DNA from: Streptomyces roseofulvus | GTDB lineage: Bacteria > Actinomycetota > Actinomycetes > Streptomycetales > Streptomycetaceae | Assembly (NCBI RefSeq): GCF_039534915.1 | Contig: NZ_BAAAWE010000001.1 | Location: forward strand, 6,510,001 to 6,574,000 | Reading direction: 5' to 3' | Length of the DNA: 64,000 nucleotides | Shown here: positions 42,599 through 49,721 of the stretch, one piece after another | Position numbering within the stretch: the stretch's first letter is position 1 | Layout of the letters: each line of letters begins with the position of its first letter | Notes under the pieces: model-generated | The model's database searches: none | What the model was told of the DNA's origin: nothing | Seen by the model: the letters and a program-made list of their open reading frames with translations, nothing else | Position numbers and translations under genes: made by a program

Positions 42599-42652
42599 GC
42601 ATGCCGCGCCTACCCTGAGGGGAATCCCTCTCGGGGACCACGGAGGCGTGCC

Positions 42653-43363
42653 ATGGGCGACGCGAACACATCCGGCTCCGCCGGCCGGCCCTCCGGGGGC
42701 GGCGAACCGCCGTCCGGCCCGCCGCCCGGACCGCTCAGCGGATCCTCCGCCCGGCCCCCGCGCCGCCGCGCGTGGCTGCTCGCCCTGGTCGGAGCCGTCG
42801 TCCTCGCCGTCGGCGTCGCCGGGCTCCTCGCGGGCACCGGCGCGTTCGGGGACGGAGACGGCGAGAAGACCCGCACCCCCGCCCCGTCGGCGACGGCGGG
42901 CGACACCTCCACCGCTCCCACGACCGGACCGCCCGCGACCTCGCCGCCCGGCGAGAACTCCGCCGACGGGCTGCTCCCGTTCGGGCGGGCCCACCGGTAC
43001 GAGAGCGGGGTCGAGGTGACGGTCTCCGCCCCCGAGCGCTTCAGCCCGGCGGACTCGTCGGCCGGGCACAAGGCGGGGAACATCGCGGTGAAGGTGGAGG
43101 TGACCGTCCGCAACGAGACCGGCGAACGGCTCGAACTCGTGAACGTGGTCGTCCAGGCCCGGGACGGCGACGGCCGGGAGGCGGTACAGGTCTTCGACGG
43201 CGCGGAAGGGCTGCTGCCGCTCTCCGGCGGCCTGCTCCCGGACCGGCAGGCCGTCGCGGTCTACGGCTTCGACGTGCCGCCCGGTGCGGCGGACCTGATC
43301 GAGGTCGAGGTGAGCGTCGGCTTCACCGGTGACTCCGCCTTCTGGGGCGGCGAGCTGCCTTGA
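42653..43363 (+). CDS. Membrane-anchored DUF4352-like protein
   Basis: A 236-residue protein. A Pro/Gly-rich cytoplasmic segment leads to a transmembrane helix (about 40-60), a Thr/Pro-rich linker and an extracytoplasmic immunoglobulin-like domain. That domain has the DUF4352 pattern (VEVTVSAPERF, NIAVKVEVTVRNETGERLEL, AVYGFDVPPGA). GGAGG precedes ATG 42653. Such domains are often fused to envelope proteins of unknown role. It sits just downstream of the tRNA-Leu terminator. Confidence 0.75.
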   Translation: MGDANTSGSAGRPSGGGEPPSGPPPGPLSGSSARPPRRRAWLLALVGAVVLAVGVAGLLAGTGAFGDGDGEKTRTPAPSATAGDTSTAPTTGPPATSPPGENSADGLLPFGRAHRYESGVEVTVSAPERFSPADSSAGHKAGNIAVKVEVTVRNETGERLELVNVVVQARDGDGREAVQVFDGAEGLLPLSGGLLPDRQAVAVYGFDVPPGAADLIEVEVSVGFTGDSAFWGGELP

Positions 43364-43369
43364 CGCCCC

Positions 43370-44080
43370 TCAGCCCTTCCGCGCGACCACCAGCCGGCAG
43401 TTCGGGCTGCCGTCCGGGCGGTGGCCGAAGGGGGTGAGGGGGACGTGGGTGACCTCGAAGCCCGCCTGTTCCAGGCGGGTGCGGACGTCCGGGAGGCGGA
43501 AGGTGCGGTAGTACATGACGAACGGGGGGCGCCAGAGGGCGTTGCGGAGGCGCATCGCCGCGTCGAAGGCCCAGAGGGCCCAGTAGGTGCGGGAGCCGAC
43601 CGGGGGCGGGGCCGGGAGGGGGAAGGCGAAGGTGCCGCCGGGGCGGAGGGCGGCGTGGACCTGGGCGAAGAGGGTGCGCTGGGCGTCGGGGAGGAAGTGG
43701 CCGAAGGCGCCGAAGCTGACCGCCAGGTCGAAGGCCGGGGCGAAGGGCAGGGCCAGGGCGTCGGCGCGGACCAGGGTCGCCCCGGGGTGCCGGCGGCGGG
43801 CCTCGGCCAGCATGTTGGTGCTGAAGTCGACGCCGGCGACGCGGCCCGCGCAGACCGAGCGGAGGACGGGGAGGCCCGCGCCGGTGCCGCAGCAGACGTC
43901 CAGGCCCGACTCGAAGGGGCCCAGCTCCGCCAGGGCGCCGGCCACCGCCGTGAGGATCCGGTCCGGGGTGCGGAAGGGGGTCGCCTCGAACAGGGGCGCC
44001 AGGAGGTCGTAGCCGTGCTCGACCGAGGAGAGCGCCTGCCTGGTCAGTTCGCGGAGGGTCGGGCCCTGCGGGGTGAACAT
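43370..44080 (-). CDS. Class I SAM-dependent methyltransferase
   Basis: A 236-residue methyltransferase. Motif I is GLDVCCGTGAGLPVL, the acidic motif is GVDFSTNML, motif III is ALPFAPAFDLAVSFGAFGHF and the post-core motif is ALRPGGTFAFPLP. TAGAGT lies seven bases before ATG, so the transcript may be leaderless. Its substrate is not apparent. It precedes the small hypothetical and ATP-binding genes of the first regulator module. Confidence 0.86.
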   Translation of the reverse strand: MFTPQGPTLRELTRQALSSVEHGYDLLAPLFEATPFRTPDRILTAVAGALAELGPFESGLDVCCGTGAGLPVLRSVCAGRVAGVDFSTNMLAEARRRHPGATLVRADALALPFAPAFDLAVSFGAFGHFLPDAQRTLFAQVHAALRPGGTFAFPLPAPPPVGSRTYWALWAFDAAMRLRNALWRPPFVMYYRTFRLPDVRTRLEQAGFEVTHVPLTPFGHRPDGSPNCRLVVARKG

Positions 44081-44114
44081 GGCACCGACTCTACGCAGCC
44101 GGGCGGTCGGACGG

Positions 44115-44549
44115 TCACAGGGCGCTGCGCACCTGCGGGGCGGGCCACGCCGGGGCGATCCCGGTGAGCTGGCAGACCAGCAGGTAGAGGGGGATCGGCG
44201 GGGTGTAGGGGGAGGTGCCGTCCGGGTGGTGGATCAGTCGCGGACCGCGGTCGGGGATCTCGGCGCCCCGGGCGTAACAGGCGGGCAGCGGCCAGACCAG
44301 GTCGAGGTCGGAGCCGGCCGGGACGAGCCACCACCACCAGTCGGTGTCCGCGTACACGCAGCCCTTGGCGGGCAGCCGGGAGAGGATCTTGAAGCCGAAA
44401 CGGGCCGGGACGCCGACGGCGTCGCAGCCGAGGCCGGTGTGCAGGCCGGTGGGGACGGCGAGGCGGGTGGAGACGAGGGCGCGGCCGGGGCCGTTCTCGG
44501 GCGAGCGGCGGGCGCGGGGGACGAGCAGGGTCGCCATGGACTTCAGCAT
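44115..44549 (-). CDS. Conserved hypothetical next to ATP-binding regulator
   Basis: A 144-residue protein rich in Trp and Pro (DTDWWWWLVPAGSDLDLVWPLP). GGGAG lies four bases before ATG 44549, and the ATG overlaps the 3' end of the ATP-binding gene by 7 bp, indicating translational coupling. No catalytic motif or membrane helix is recognised. Genes in this position accompany RsbW-like ATPases in streptomycetes, but the role is unknown. Confidence 0.7.
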   Translation of the reverse strand: MLKSMATLLVPRARRSPENGPGRALVSTRLAVPTGLHTGLGCDAVGVPARFGFKILSRLPAKGCVYADTDWWWWLVPAGSDLDLVWPLPACYARGAEIPDRGPRLIHHPDGTSPYTPPIPLYLLVCQLTGIAPAWPAPQVRSAL

Positions 44550-45082
44550 GGCTCTCCCAGGGCGAGGGGCAGTTCCGCCCAGACGATCTGGGCCGTTCCG
44601 TGGCCGGTGCGCTCGGCGCCCCAGGCCGCGCAGAGCGCGTCGACGATGAGGAGGCCGCGGCCGCGTTCGTCCGCGCCGCAGTCGCGTATCCGGGGGCCGG
44701 CCGGGCCGCCCTCGTCCCGTACGGCGATGCGGAGGGCTTCGGCGCCCTCGCGGACCTCGCAGACGATCCGGCTGCTGGCGGTGTGCAGGACCGCGTTGGT
44801 GACCAGTTCCGAGACGACCAGGGCGGCCGTGTCGCGTATCTCCGGTCCGCAGCCCCAGAGGATCAGCCGTTCCTCGGTGAGGTGGCGGGCGCGGCTCACG
44901 GACTCGGTGCGCGCGGGCAGCTCGAAGGCCATGCGGCGCAGCGGGGCGCGGTGCGGGGCGTCCCGGTGGTGGGGATCGCGGAACCGGGCGTCGTGGGGAG
45001 CGGGATCGTGGCGGGCCTGCGGGCGCTGGGCCATGACTCGGGGGCTCATGAGACCTGAGGGCTGCGCGTTACCAGAGGCCAC
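44543..45082 (-). CDS. RsbW-like ATP-binding protein (regulator module 1)
   Basis: A 179-residue protein with a HATPase_c_2 domain. Its N-box is intact (SELVTNAVLH, N95), it has VRDEGGP (Asp 123) and GRGLLIVDAL for the ATP lid. These proteins act as anti-sigma factors, serine kinases or partners of XRE-DUF397 modules. GTG 45082 is preferred for the GAGGAA six bases upstream. It is divergent from the XRE(DUF5753) and DUF397 genes, with operator-like palindromes between. Confidence 0.82.
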   Translation of the reverse strand: MASGNAQPSGLMSPRVMAQRPQARHDPAPHDARFRDPHHRDAPHRAPLRRMAFELPARTESVSRARHLTEERLILWGCGPEIRDTAALVVSELVTNAVLHTASSRIVCEVREGAEALRIAVRDEGGPAGPRIRDCGADERGRGLLIVDALCAAWGAERTGHGTAQIVWAELPLALGEPC

Positions 45083-45197
45083 GACCGGTTCCTCACAACA
45101 GTGGGCAGGGCTGCCGTACGTCGCTGTCGCCGGGGCCCGGGGGCGCACCGGCGGCAGTGTGTACTGGTTCACCGGAACACTGTCCTCCTGACGCGGA

Positions 45198-45210
45198 CAC
45201 TTGGCAAGTG
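45198..45210. promoter_or_regulatory. Palindrome A in module 1 divergent promoter
   Basis: CACTTG-G-CAAGTG has six-base perfect arms and abuts palindrome B. Together they occupy the centre of the divergent spacer between the ATP-binding and XRE genes. Confidence 0.55.
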
Positions 45211-45234
45211 GCACTCTGAAAATTGCAGAGTGCC
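45210..45234. promoter_or_regulatory. Palindrome B in module 1 divergent promoter
   Basis: GGCACTCTG and CAGAGTGCC form perfect nine-base arms around AAAATTG. A further similar half-site GGCACACTC lies about 25 bp to the right. The layout suits binding by the XRE regulator encoded next door. Confidence 0.62.
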
Positions 45235-45297
45235 GTGTTCTCTCTGGCCCTGTCTCGTGGCACACTCATCGAAACAGCGCGTCGGGGAGGTCTGAGA

Positions 45298-46176
45298 GTG
45301 AGCGAGCCGCGGTCCGCCCCCACGGTGGGGCAGGTCGTCCTCGGCCGGCGTCTGCAGGATCTGCGCGAGCGCGCGGGCCTGAAGCGGGAGGAGGCCGCGA
45401 AGGTCCTCCACGTCGCCCCGGCCACCGTCCGCCGCATGGAGACCGCCGAGGTCGCGCTGAAGATCCCGTACGTCCAGCTGCTGCTGAAGACCTACGGGAT
45501 CGCCGAGGCCGAGGCGGAGGCGTTCGTCGCGCTCGCCGAGGAGGCCAACCTGCCCGGCTGGTGGCAGCGGTTCCACGACGTGCTGCCCGGCTGGTTCTCC
45601 ATGTACGTCAGCCTGGAGGGGGCCGCGAGCCTCATCCGGTCCTACGAGCCCCAGTTCGTCCCCGGTCTGTTCCAGACCGAGGAGTACGCCCGCGCCATTC
45701 TGCGCAGCGGAGCGGTCGGCGGCGGTGGCGGTGACACCGCGCGCGAAGAGGACATCGAACGGCATGTAGCCCTGCGGATGGAGCGTCAGTCCCTGCTGAC
45801 CAGGGAGGACGCCCCCCGATTCTGGGTGATCATGGACGAGACGGTGTTCCGCCGGCCGGTCGGCGACGGGCCCGAGGTGATGCGCGACCAGCTCGACCGG
45901 CTGCTCGAAGCGTCCGAGCTGCCGAACGTCACCCTGCAGATCGCGGAGTTCGCGTCCGGCCACCACCCCGGCACGTACGGTCCCTTCGTCCTCTTCCGCT
46001 TCGCCATGCCCGAACTCCCGGACATGGTCTACAGCGAGTACCTGACCGGCGCCGTCTACCTCGACGCGCGCCCCGAGGTGGCGTCCCACCTGGAGGTCAT
46101 GGACCGGATGGCGGCGCAGGCCGCGACTGCACAACGCACGAAGGAGATCCTCCGGGGTCTCCGCAAGGAGCTGTGA
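45298..46176 (+). CDS. XRE regulator with DUF5753 (module 1)
   Basis: A 292-residue protein. Residues 10-65 form the helix-turn-helix (VLGRRLQDLRERAGLKREEAAKVLHVAPATVRRMETAE). The DUF5753 domain follows, with WWQRFHDVLPGWFSMYVSLE, FVPGLFQTEEYARAIL and GTYGPFVLF. This is the WhiJ-like family. GTG 45298 has GGGAGG upstream. The stop is directly adjacent to the DUF397 ATG. It probably binds the palindromes at 45198-45234. Confidence 0.9.
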   Translation: MSEPRSAPTVGQVVLGRRLQDLRERAGLKREEAAKVLHVAPATVRRMETAEVALKIPYVQLLLKTYGIAEAEAEAFVALAEEANLPGWWQRFHDVLPGWFSMYVSLEGAASLIRSYEPQFVPGLFQTEEYARAILRSGAVGGGGGDTAREEDIERHVALRMERQSLLTREDAPRFWVIMDETVFRRPVGDGPEVMRDQLDRLLEASELPNVTLQIAEFASGHHPGTYGPFVLFRFAMPELPDMVYSEYLTGAVYLDARPEVASHLEVMDRMAAQAATAQRTKEILRGLRKEL

Positions 46177-46413
46177 ATGGATCGCATATACAACGGCATG
46201 CCCGCCGCGGAGCTAGGTGCCGAGGGATGGCACAAGCCCTGGAGCGGCGGGAACGGGGGCAACTGCGTGGAGGCCATGAAGCTGGCCGACGGCAGGGTCG
46301 CCGTGCGACAGTCCGCAGACCCTGAAGGACCCGCTCTCATCTACACCCACGGGGAGATCGCCGCGTTCATCGCGGGGGCCAAATCCGGTCAGGCTGACTT
46401 CCTGCTCACCTGA
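46177..46413 (+). CDS. DUF397 family protein (module 1)
   Basis: A 78-residue protein with the DUF397 core GGNGGNCVEAMKLADGRVAVRQSADPEGPALIYTHGEIAAFI. DUF397 proteins are small partners, often antagonists, of adjacent XRE/DUF5753 regulators. The ATG directly follows the TGA of the XRE gene. Confidence 0.9.
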   Translation: MDRIYNGMPAAELGAEGWHKPWSGGNGGNCVEAMKLADGRVAVRQSADPEGPALIYTHGEIAAFIAGAKSGQADFLLT

Positions 46414-46489
46414 CCCTTCCGCACCCTGCCTACCGTCACGTAACTCTTGTAGCAGCGCCACCCGTTCGTCCCGACCAGGAGAGCCGACG

Positions 46490-47308
46490 ATGACCCAGGA
46501 CCCCGCATCCGCCCGCAGCGAGATCCGGATCGACACCAGCAAGCCGCACCCGGCGCGGATGTACGACTGGTTCCTGGGCGGCAAGGACAACTACCCGGTC
46601 GACGAGGAGATGGCCCGCCAGCTCCTCACCGTCGACGCGCGCGGCCGGGACATGGCCCGGGTCAACCGCGCCTTCATGCACCGCGCCATCCGCTGGCTCA
46701 GCGCCCGGGGCGTGCGCCAGTACCTGGACGTCGGCACCGGGATCCCGACCGAGCCCAACCTGCACCAGATCGCCCAGCAGGCCGCGCCGGAGTCCCGGAT
46801 CGTCTACTGCGACAACGACCCGATCGTGCTCGCGCACGCGGCCGCCCTGCTGCGCTCGACCCCCCAGGGGGCCACCGAGTACATCCAGGCGGACGCCCGC
46901 GACCCGGAGACCATCCTCGAACGGGCCGGAAAGGTCCTTGACTTCGACCAGCCCATCGCGCTGTCCATGCTGGCCCTGCTGCACTTCCTCGGGGACGAGG
47001 ACGGCGCCCACGACATCGTCGCCAAGCTCGTCGACCAGCTCGCGCCCGGCAGCTACCTCGTCCTGTCCCAGGTCACCGGCGACTTCGACCCGGAGGGCGC
47101 CGCGAAGGCCGTCGGCATGTACAAGGCCCGCGGCATGACCCTGCGGCCCCGCTCGCGCGACGAGCTCGCCGCCTTCTTCGACGGCCTGGAGCTGGTCGAG
47201 CCCGGCGTCTCGCTCACCGCCGACTGGCACCCGGAGCTGGGCGAGCCGGTGCCGGTCCAGGGCGACGACCCGATCCCGGGCTGGGCCGCCGTGGCCCGCA
47301 AGCCCTGA
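46490..47308 (+). CDS. SAM-dependent methyltransferase (PF04672-like)
   Basis: A 272-residue protein. The start IDTSKPHPARMYDWFLGGKDNYPVD and the motif YLDVGTGIPTEPNLHQIAQ identify the actinobacterial SAM-methyltransferase family of PF04672 type. Further motifs are VYCDNDPIVLAHA and LSQVTGDFDPEGAA. AGGAGAG precedes ATG 46490. Such genes occur in many copies in streptomycetes; their substrate is unknown. A strong palindromic terminator follows. Confidence 0.88.
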   Translation: MTQDPASARSEIRIDTSKPHPARMYDWFLGGKDNYPVDEEMARQLLTVDARGRDMARVNRAFMHRAIRWLSARGVRQYLDVGTGIPTEPNLHQIAQQAAPESRIVYCDNDPIVLAHAAALLRSTPQGATEYIQADARDPETILERAGKVLDFDQPIALSMLALLHFLGDEDGAHDIVAKLVDQLAPGSYLVLSQVTGDFDPEGAAKAVGMYKARGMTLRPRSRDELAAFFDGLELVEPGVSLTADWHPELGEPVPVQGDDPIPGWAAVARKP

Positions 47309-47324
47309 CCCACGCGCGGACGCC

Positions 47325-47356
47325 ACGGGGGGAAGGCCCGCGGGCCTTCCCCCCGT
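47325..47356. terminator. Bidirectional palindromic terminator
   Basis: The arms ACGGGGGGAAGGCCCG and CGGGCCTTCCCCCCGT form a perfect 32 bp palindrome between two convergent genes, ending transcription from both sides. Confidence 0.85.
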
Positions 47357-47360
47357 CGTC

Positions 47361-48704
47361 TCACCCCCGCAGGTAGGCGAGCCCCGGGTGCGCCGCCGTG
47401 TAGCCGTCGAGCAGCCGGCGCGCCACCGCCACCGAGTCCACCAGCGGGTGCAGCGCGAACGCCTTCACGGCGTCCGCCCGCGCCCCGCTCCGCGCCGCCG
47501 TCAGCACCTCCCGCTCGACCGCCTTCACCGCCGACACCAGCCCCATGGCGTGGTACGGCAGCGGGTCCACGGCCACCGGGCGGGCGCCGTTGGCGTCCAC
47601 CAGGCACGGCACCTCGACCACCGCGTCCGCGTCGAGTCCCGGCAGCGTCCGCCCGTTCCGCACGTTCAGGATCAGCGTGGCCCGCTCGCCGCGCGCGATC
47701 GCCCGCATCAGCGCCAGCGCCACCTTCTCGTAGCCGCCCGACTCCAGGTCCTCCTCCGCCCGGTCGCCGGCCCCGGCGGCCTCCCGGTTGTGCGCCATGT
47801 ACGTCGCCTCCCGGTCGGCGAGCGTGCGGTGCCAGGCGTCCAGGGCACGGGTCTCCGGCTTTCCGGCCGCCGCGTAGAAACCGGCCTGCTGGTCGAGGAG
47901 ATAGGCGCCCCGGGTCTTCTCCGCGCCCCGGTAGGAGGCGACGGCCTCCCGGTTGAAGTAGTAGTAGTGCAGGTACTCGTTGGGGACCGCGCCGAGCGAC
48001 CGCAGCCACTCGGTGCCGAAGAGCCTCCCCTCCTCGAAGGAGCCGAGCAGCGCCTCGTCGGCGAGGAGGCGGGGAAGCTCGTCCCGCCCGTCCACCCGCA
48101 GCCCGCGCAGCCACCCCAGGTGGTTGAGGCCCACGTAGTCGATCCACACCCGGTCGGGGTCGGCGCCGAGGACCCGCGCGACCCGGCGGCCGAGACCGAC
48201 GGGGGAGTCGCAGATGCCGACGACCCGGTCGCCCAGGACCCGGGACATCGCCTCCGTCACCAGCCCCGCCGGGTTGGTGAAGTTGATGACCCAGGCGTCC
48301 GGGGCGAGCACCGCGATCCGGCGGGCGATCGCCATGGCGACCGGCACGGTCCGCAGGCCGTACGCGATCCCGCCCGCGCCCACCGTCTCCTGCCCCAGCA
48401 CCCCCTCGGCCAGCGCCACCCGCTCGTCGGCCGCCCGGCCCTCCAGCCCGCCGACCCGGATCGCCGAGAAGACGAAGTCCGCGCCGCGCAGCGCCTCGTC
48501 GAGATCGGTGGTGGCCGTGACGGCGGGCGCGTCCGGCACCCCCTCGGCCTGCTCGGCGAGGACCCGCGCGATGGCCGTCAGGCGGTCCCCGTCGAGATCG
48601 TGCAGGGTGACGTGGCTGATCCGCCCCTCGGCGTGGTCGCCGAGCAGCGCGCCGTACACCAGCGGCACCCGGAACCCGCCGCCTCCGAGAATCGTCAGTC
48701 GCAT
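47361..48704 (-). CDS. GH4 family 6-phospho-glycosidase-like enzyme
   Basis: A 447-residue NAD- and Mn-dependent glycosidase of GH4. The nucleotide-binding start is MRLTILGGGGFRVPLV. Metal and catalytic motifs are GICDSPVGLG (metal Cys), GLNHLGWLRG (His) and HYYYFNREAV. GH4 enzymes hydrolyse phosphorylated or other glucosides by a redox mechanism. TAGCGT lies seven bases before ATG with no Shine-Dalgarno. No PTS or sugar transporter is linked, so the substrate is unclear. Confidence 0.9.
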   Translation of the reverse strand: MRLTILGGGGFRVPLVYGALLGDHAEGRISHVTLHDLDGDRLTAIARVLAEQAEGVPDAPAVTATTDLDEALRGADFVFSAIRVGGLEGRAADERVALAEGVLGQETVGAGGIAYGLRTVPVAMAIARRIAVLAPDAWVINFTNPAGLVTEAMSRVLGDRVVGICDSPVGLGRRVARVLGADPDRVWIDYVGLNHLGWLRGLRVDGRDELPRLLADEALLGSFEEGRLFGTEWLRSLGAVPNEYLHYYYFNREAVASYRGAEKTRGAYLLDQQAGFYAAAGKPETRALDAWHRTLADREATYMAHNREAAGAGDRAEEDLESGGYEKVALALMRAIARGERATLILNVRNGRTLPGLDADAVVEVPCLVDANGARPVAVDPLPYHAMGLVSAVKAVEREVLTAARSGARADAVKAFALHPLVDSVAVARRLLDGYTAAHPGLAYLRG

Positions 48705-48847
48705 GCCCCGTACGCTACTCGGACATCCCCGCCGGACGGCCCGAACCGGCCCCCGCGTCCACGCCGCCGTCCGCATCGCGGGCAGCATGGCCCCATGGCG
48801 GGCAGCGGGCCCCGTCCCGGGCGGTGGGTCTGAGGGAGAATGACGGC

Positions 48848-49291
48848 ATGTCCCGACGCAAGACCCGGCCCCGCCCGCCCGCGCCCGCCCCGGCCGTCAC
48901 CGCCGACACGCCCTGCCCCTGCGGCCTCGACGCCGCGTACGGCGCCTGCTGCGGCCGCTTCCACAGCGGTACGGCGGGCACCGCGCCCACCGCCGAACTC
49001 CTGATGCGCTCCCGCTACAGCGCCTTCGTCGTCGGCGACGCGCCCTACCTGCTGCGCACCTGGGCCCCGGAGACCCGGCCCGGCACCCTCGACCTGGACC
49101 CCGGCATGCGCTGGACGGGCCTGGAGATCCTGGACACGACCGGGGGCACCGCCTTCCACCAGACCGGCACCGTGACCTTCCGGGCCCGGTACGCGCACGG
49201 CGGCGAGGCCGGCGCGCTGCACGAGCGCAGCCGCTTCGCCCGCCACGACGGCGCCTGGGTGTACGTCGACGGCGACTTCCCCGACGACTGA
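48848..49291 (+). CDS. YchJ/UPF0225 family protein with SEC-C-like motif
   Basis: A 147-residue protein with CPCGLDAAYGACCGRFH near the N-terminus, the metal-binding SEC-C-like cysteine pattern. It is followed by the UPF0225 core (TAELLMRSRYSAFVVGDAPYLLRTW). GAGGGAG precedes ATG. Role unknown; homologues are small metal-binding proteins with an NTF2-like fold. Confidence 0.9.
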   Translation: MSRRKTRPRPPAPAPAVTADTPCPCGLDAAYGACCGRFHSGTAGTAPTAELLMRSRYSAFVVGDAPYLLRTWAPETRPGTLDLDPGMRWTGLEILDTTGGTAFHQTGTVTFRARYAHGGEAGALHERSRFARHDGAWVYVDGDFPDD

Positions 49292-49306
49292 CCCGGCCCG
49301 CCGGGC

Positions 49307-49666
49307 CTACCAGACCAGGACGCCGCCGTTCACCTCGCGGGCGCGGTGGGCGGCGGCGACGATGTTGTCGAAGCGGGCGGTGACGTACTCCAGCGTGTAG
49401 CCGCTGTGCTCGGCGAGGGCGGGCAGGTGCGGGCGGACCGTCGCGCACTCGGCCAGGAACTCCCCGAGCTCCTCGGGCTGGACACGCAGGTCGTAGCCGT
49501 CGAGGAGCGGGAAGAACCGCGCGCCGAGGGCACGCATCGCGGGGGATCCCCACAGCTTGGTGCGGCTCCGCTCGAAGCCCGCCAGCTCGCGGCCGAGCGG
49601 CGGGTCCTCCAGCAGGCGCTCGCTTCCGTCGGCGTCGACGACGAAGGTGTGGACGAGAAGGCTCAT
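49307..49666 (-). CDS. Conserved hypothetical, 119 aa
   Basis: A 119-residue acidic, soluble protein with no membrane segment (RELAGFERSRTKLWGSPAMRALGARFFPLL). It shows regular secondary structure but no recognisable motif. It lies 55 bp after the MFS gene on the same strand and may share its transcript. Function unknown. Confidence 0.65.
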   Translation of the reverse strand: MSLLVHTFVVDADGSERLLEDPPLGRELAGFERSRTKLWGSPAMRALGARFFPLLDGYDLRVQPEELGEFLAECATVRPHLPALAEHSGYTLEYVTARFDNIVAAAHRAREVNGGVLVW

Positions 49667-49721
49667 GGGCCGATCGTCGTGCCCCCGGCCCCGCTCCTGC
49701 CAGCGCTTTTCGGCCGGGGCC

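Noticed and set aside
42506..42652. Extending the DUF4352-like gene upstream through the tRNA.
   Set aside because: That would read through tRNA-Leu and its terminator. ATG 42653 has its own GGAGG.
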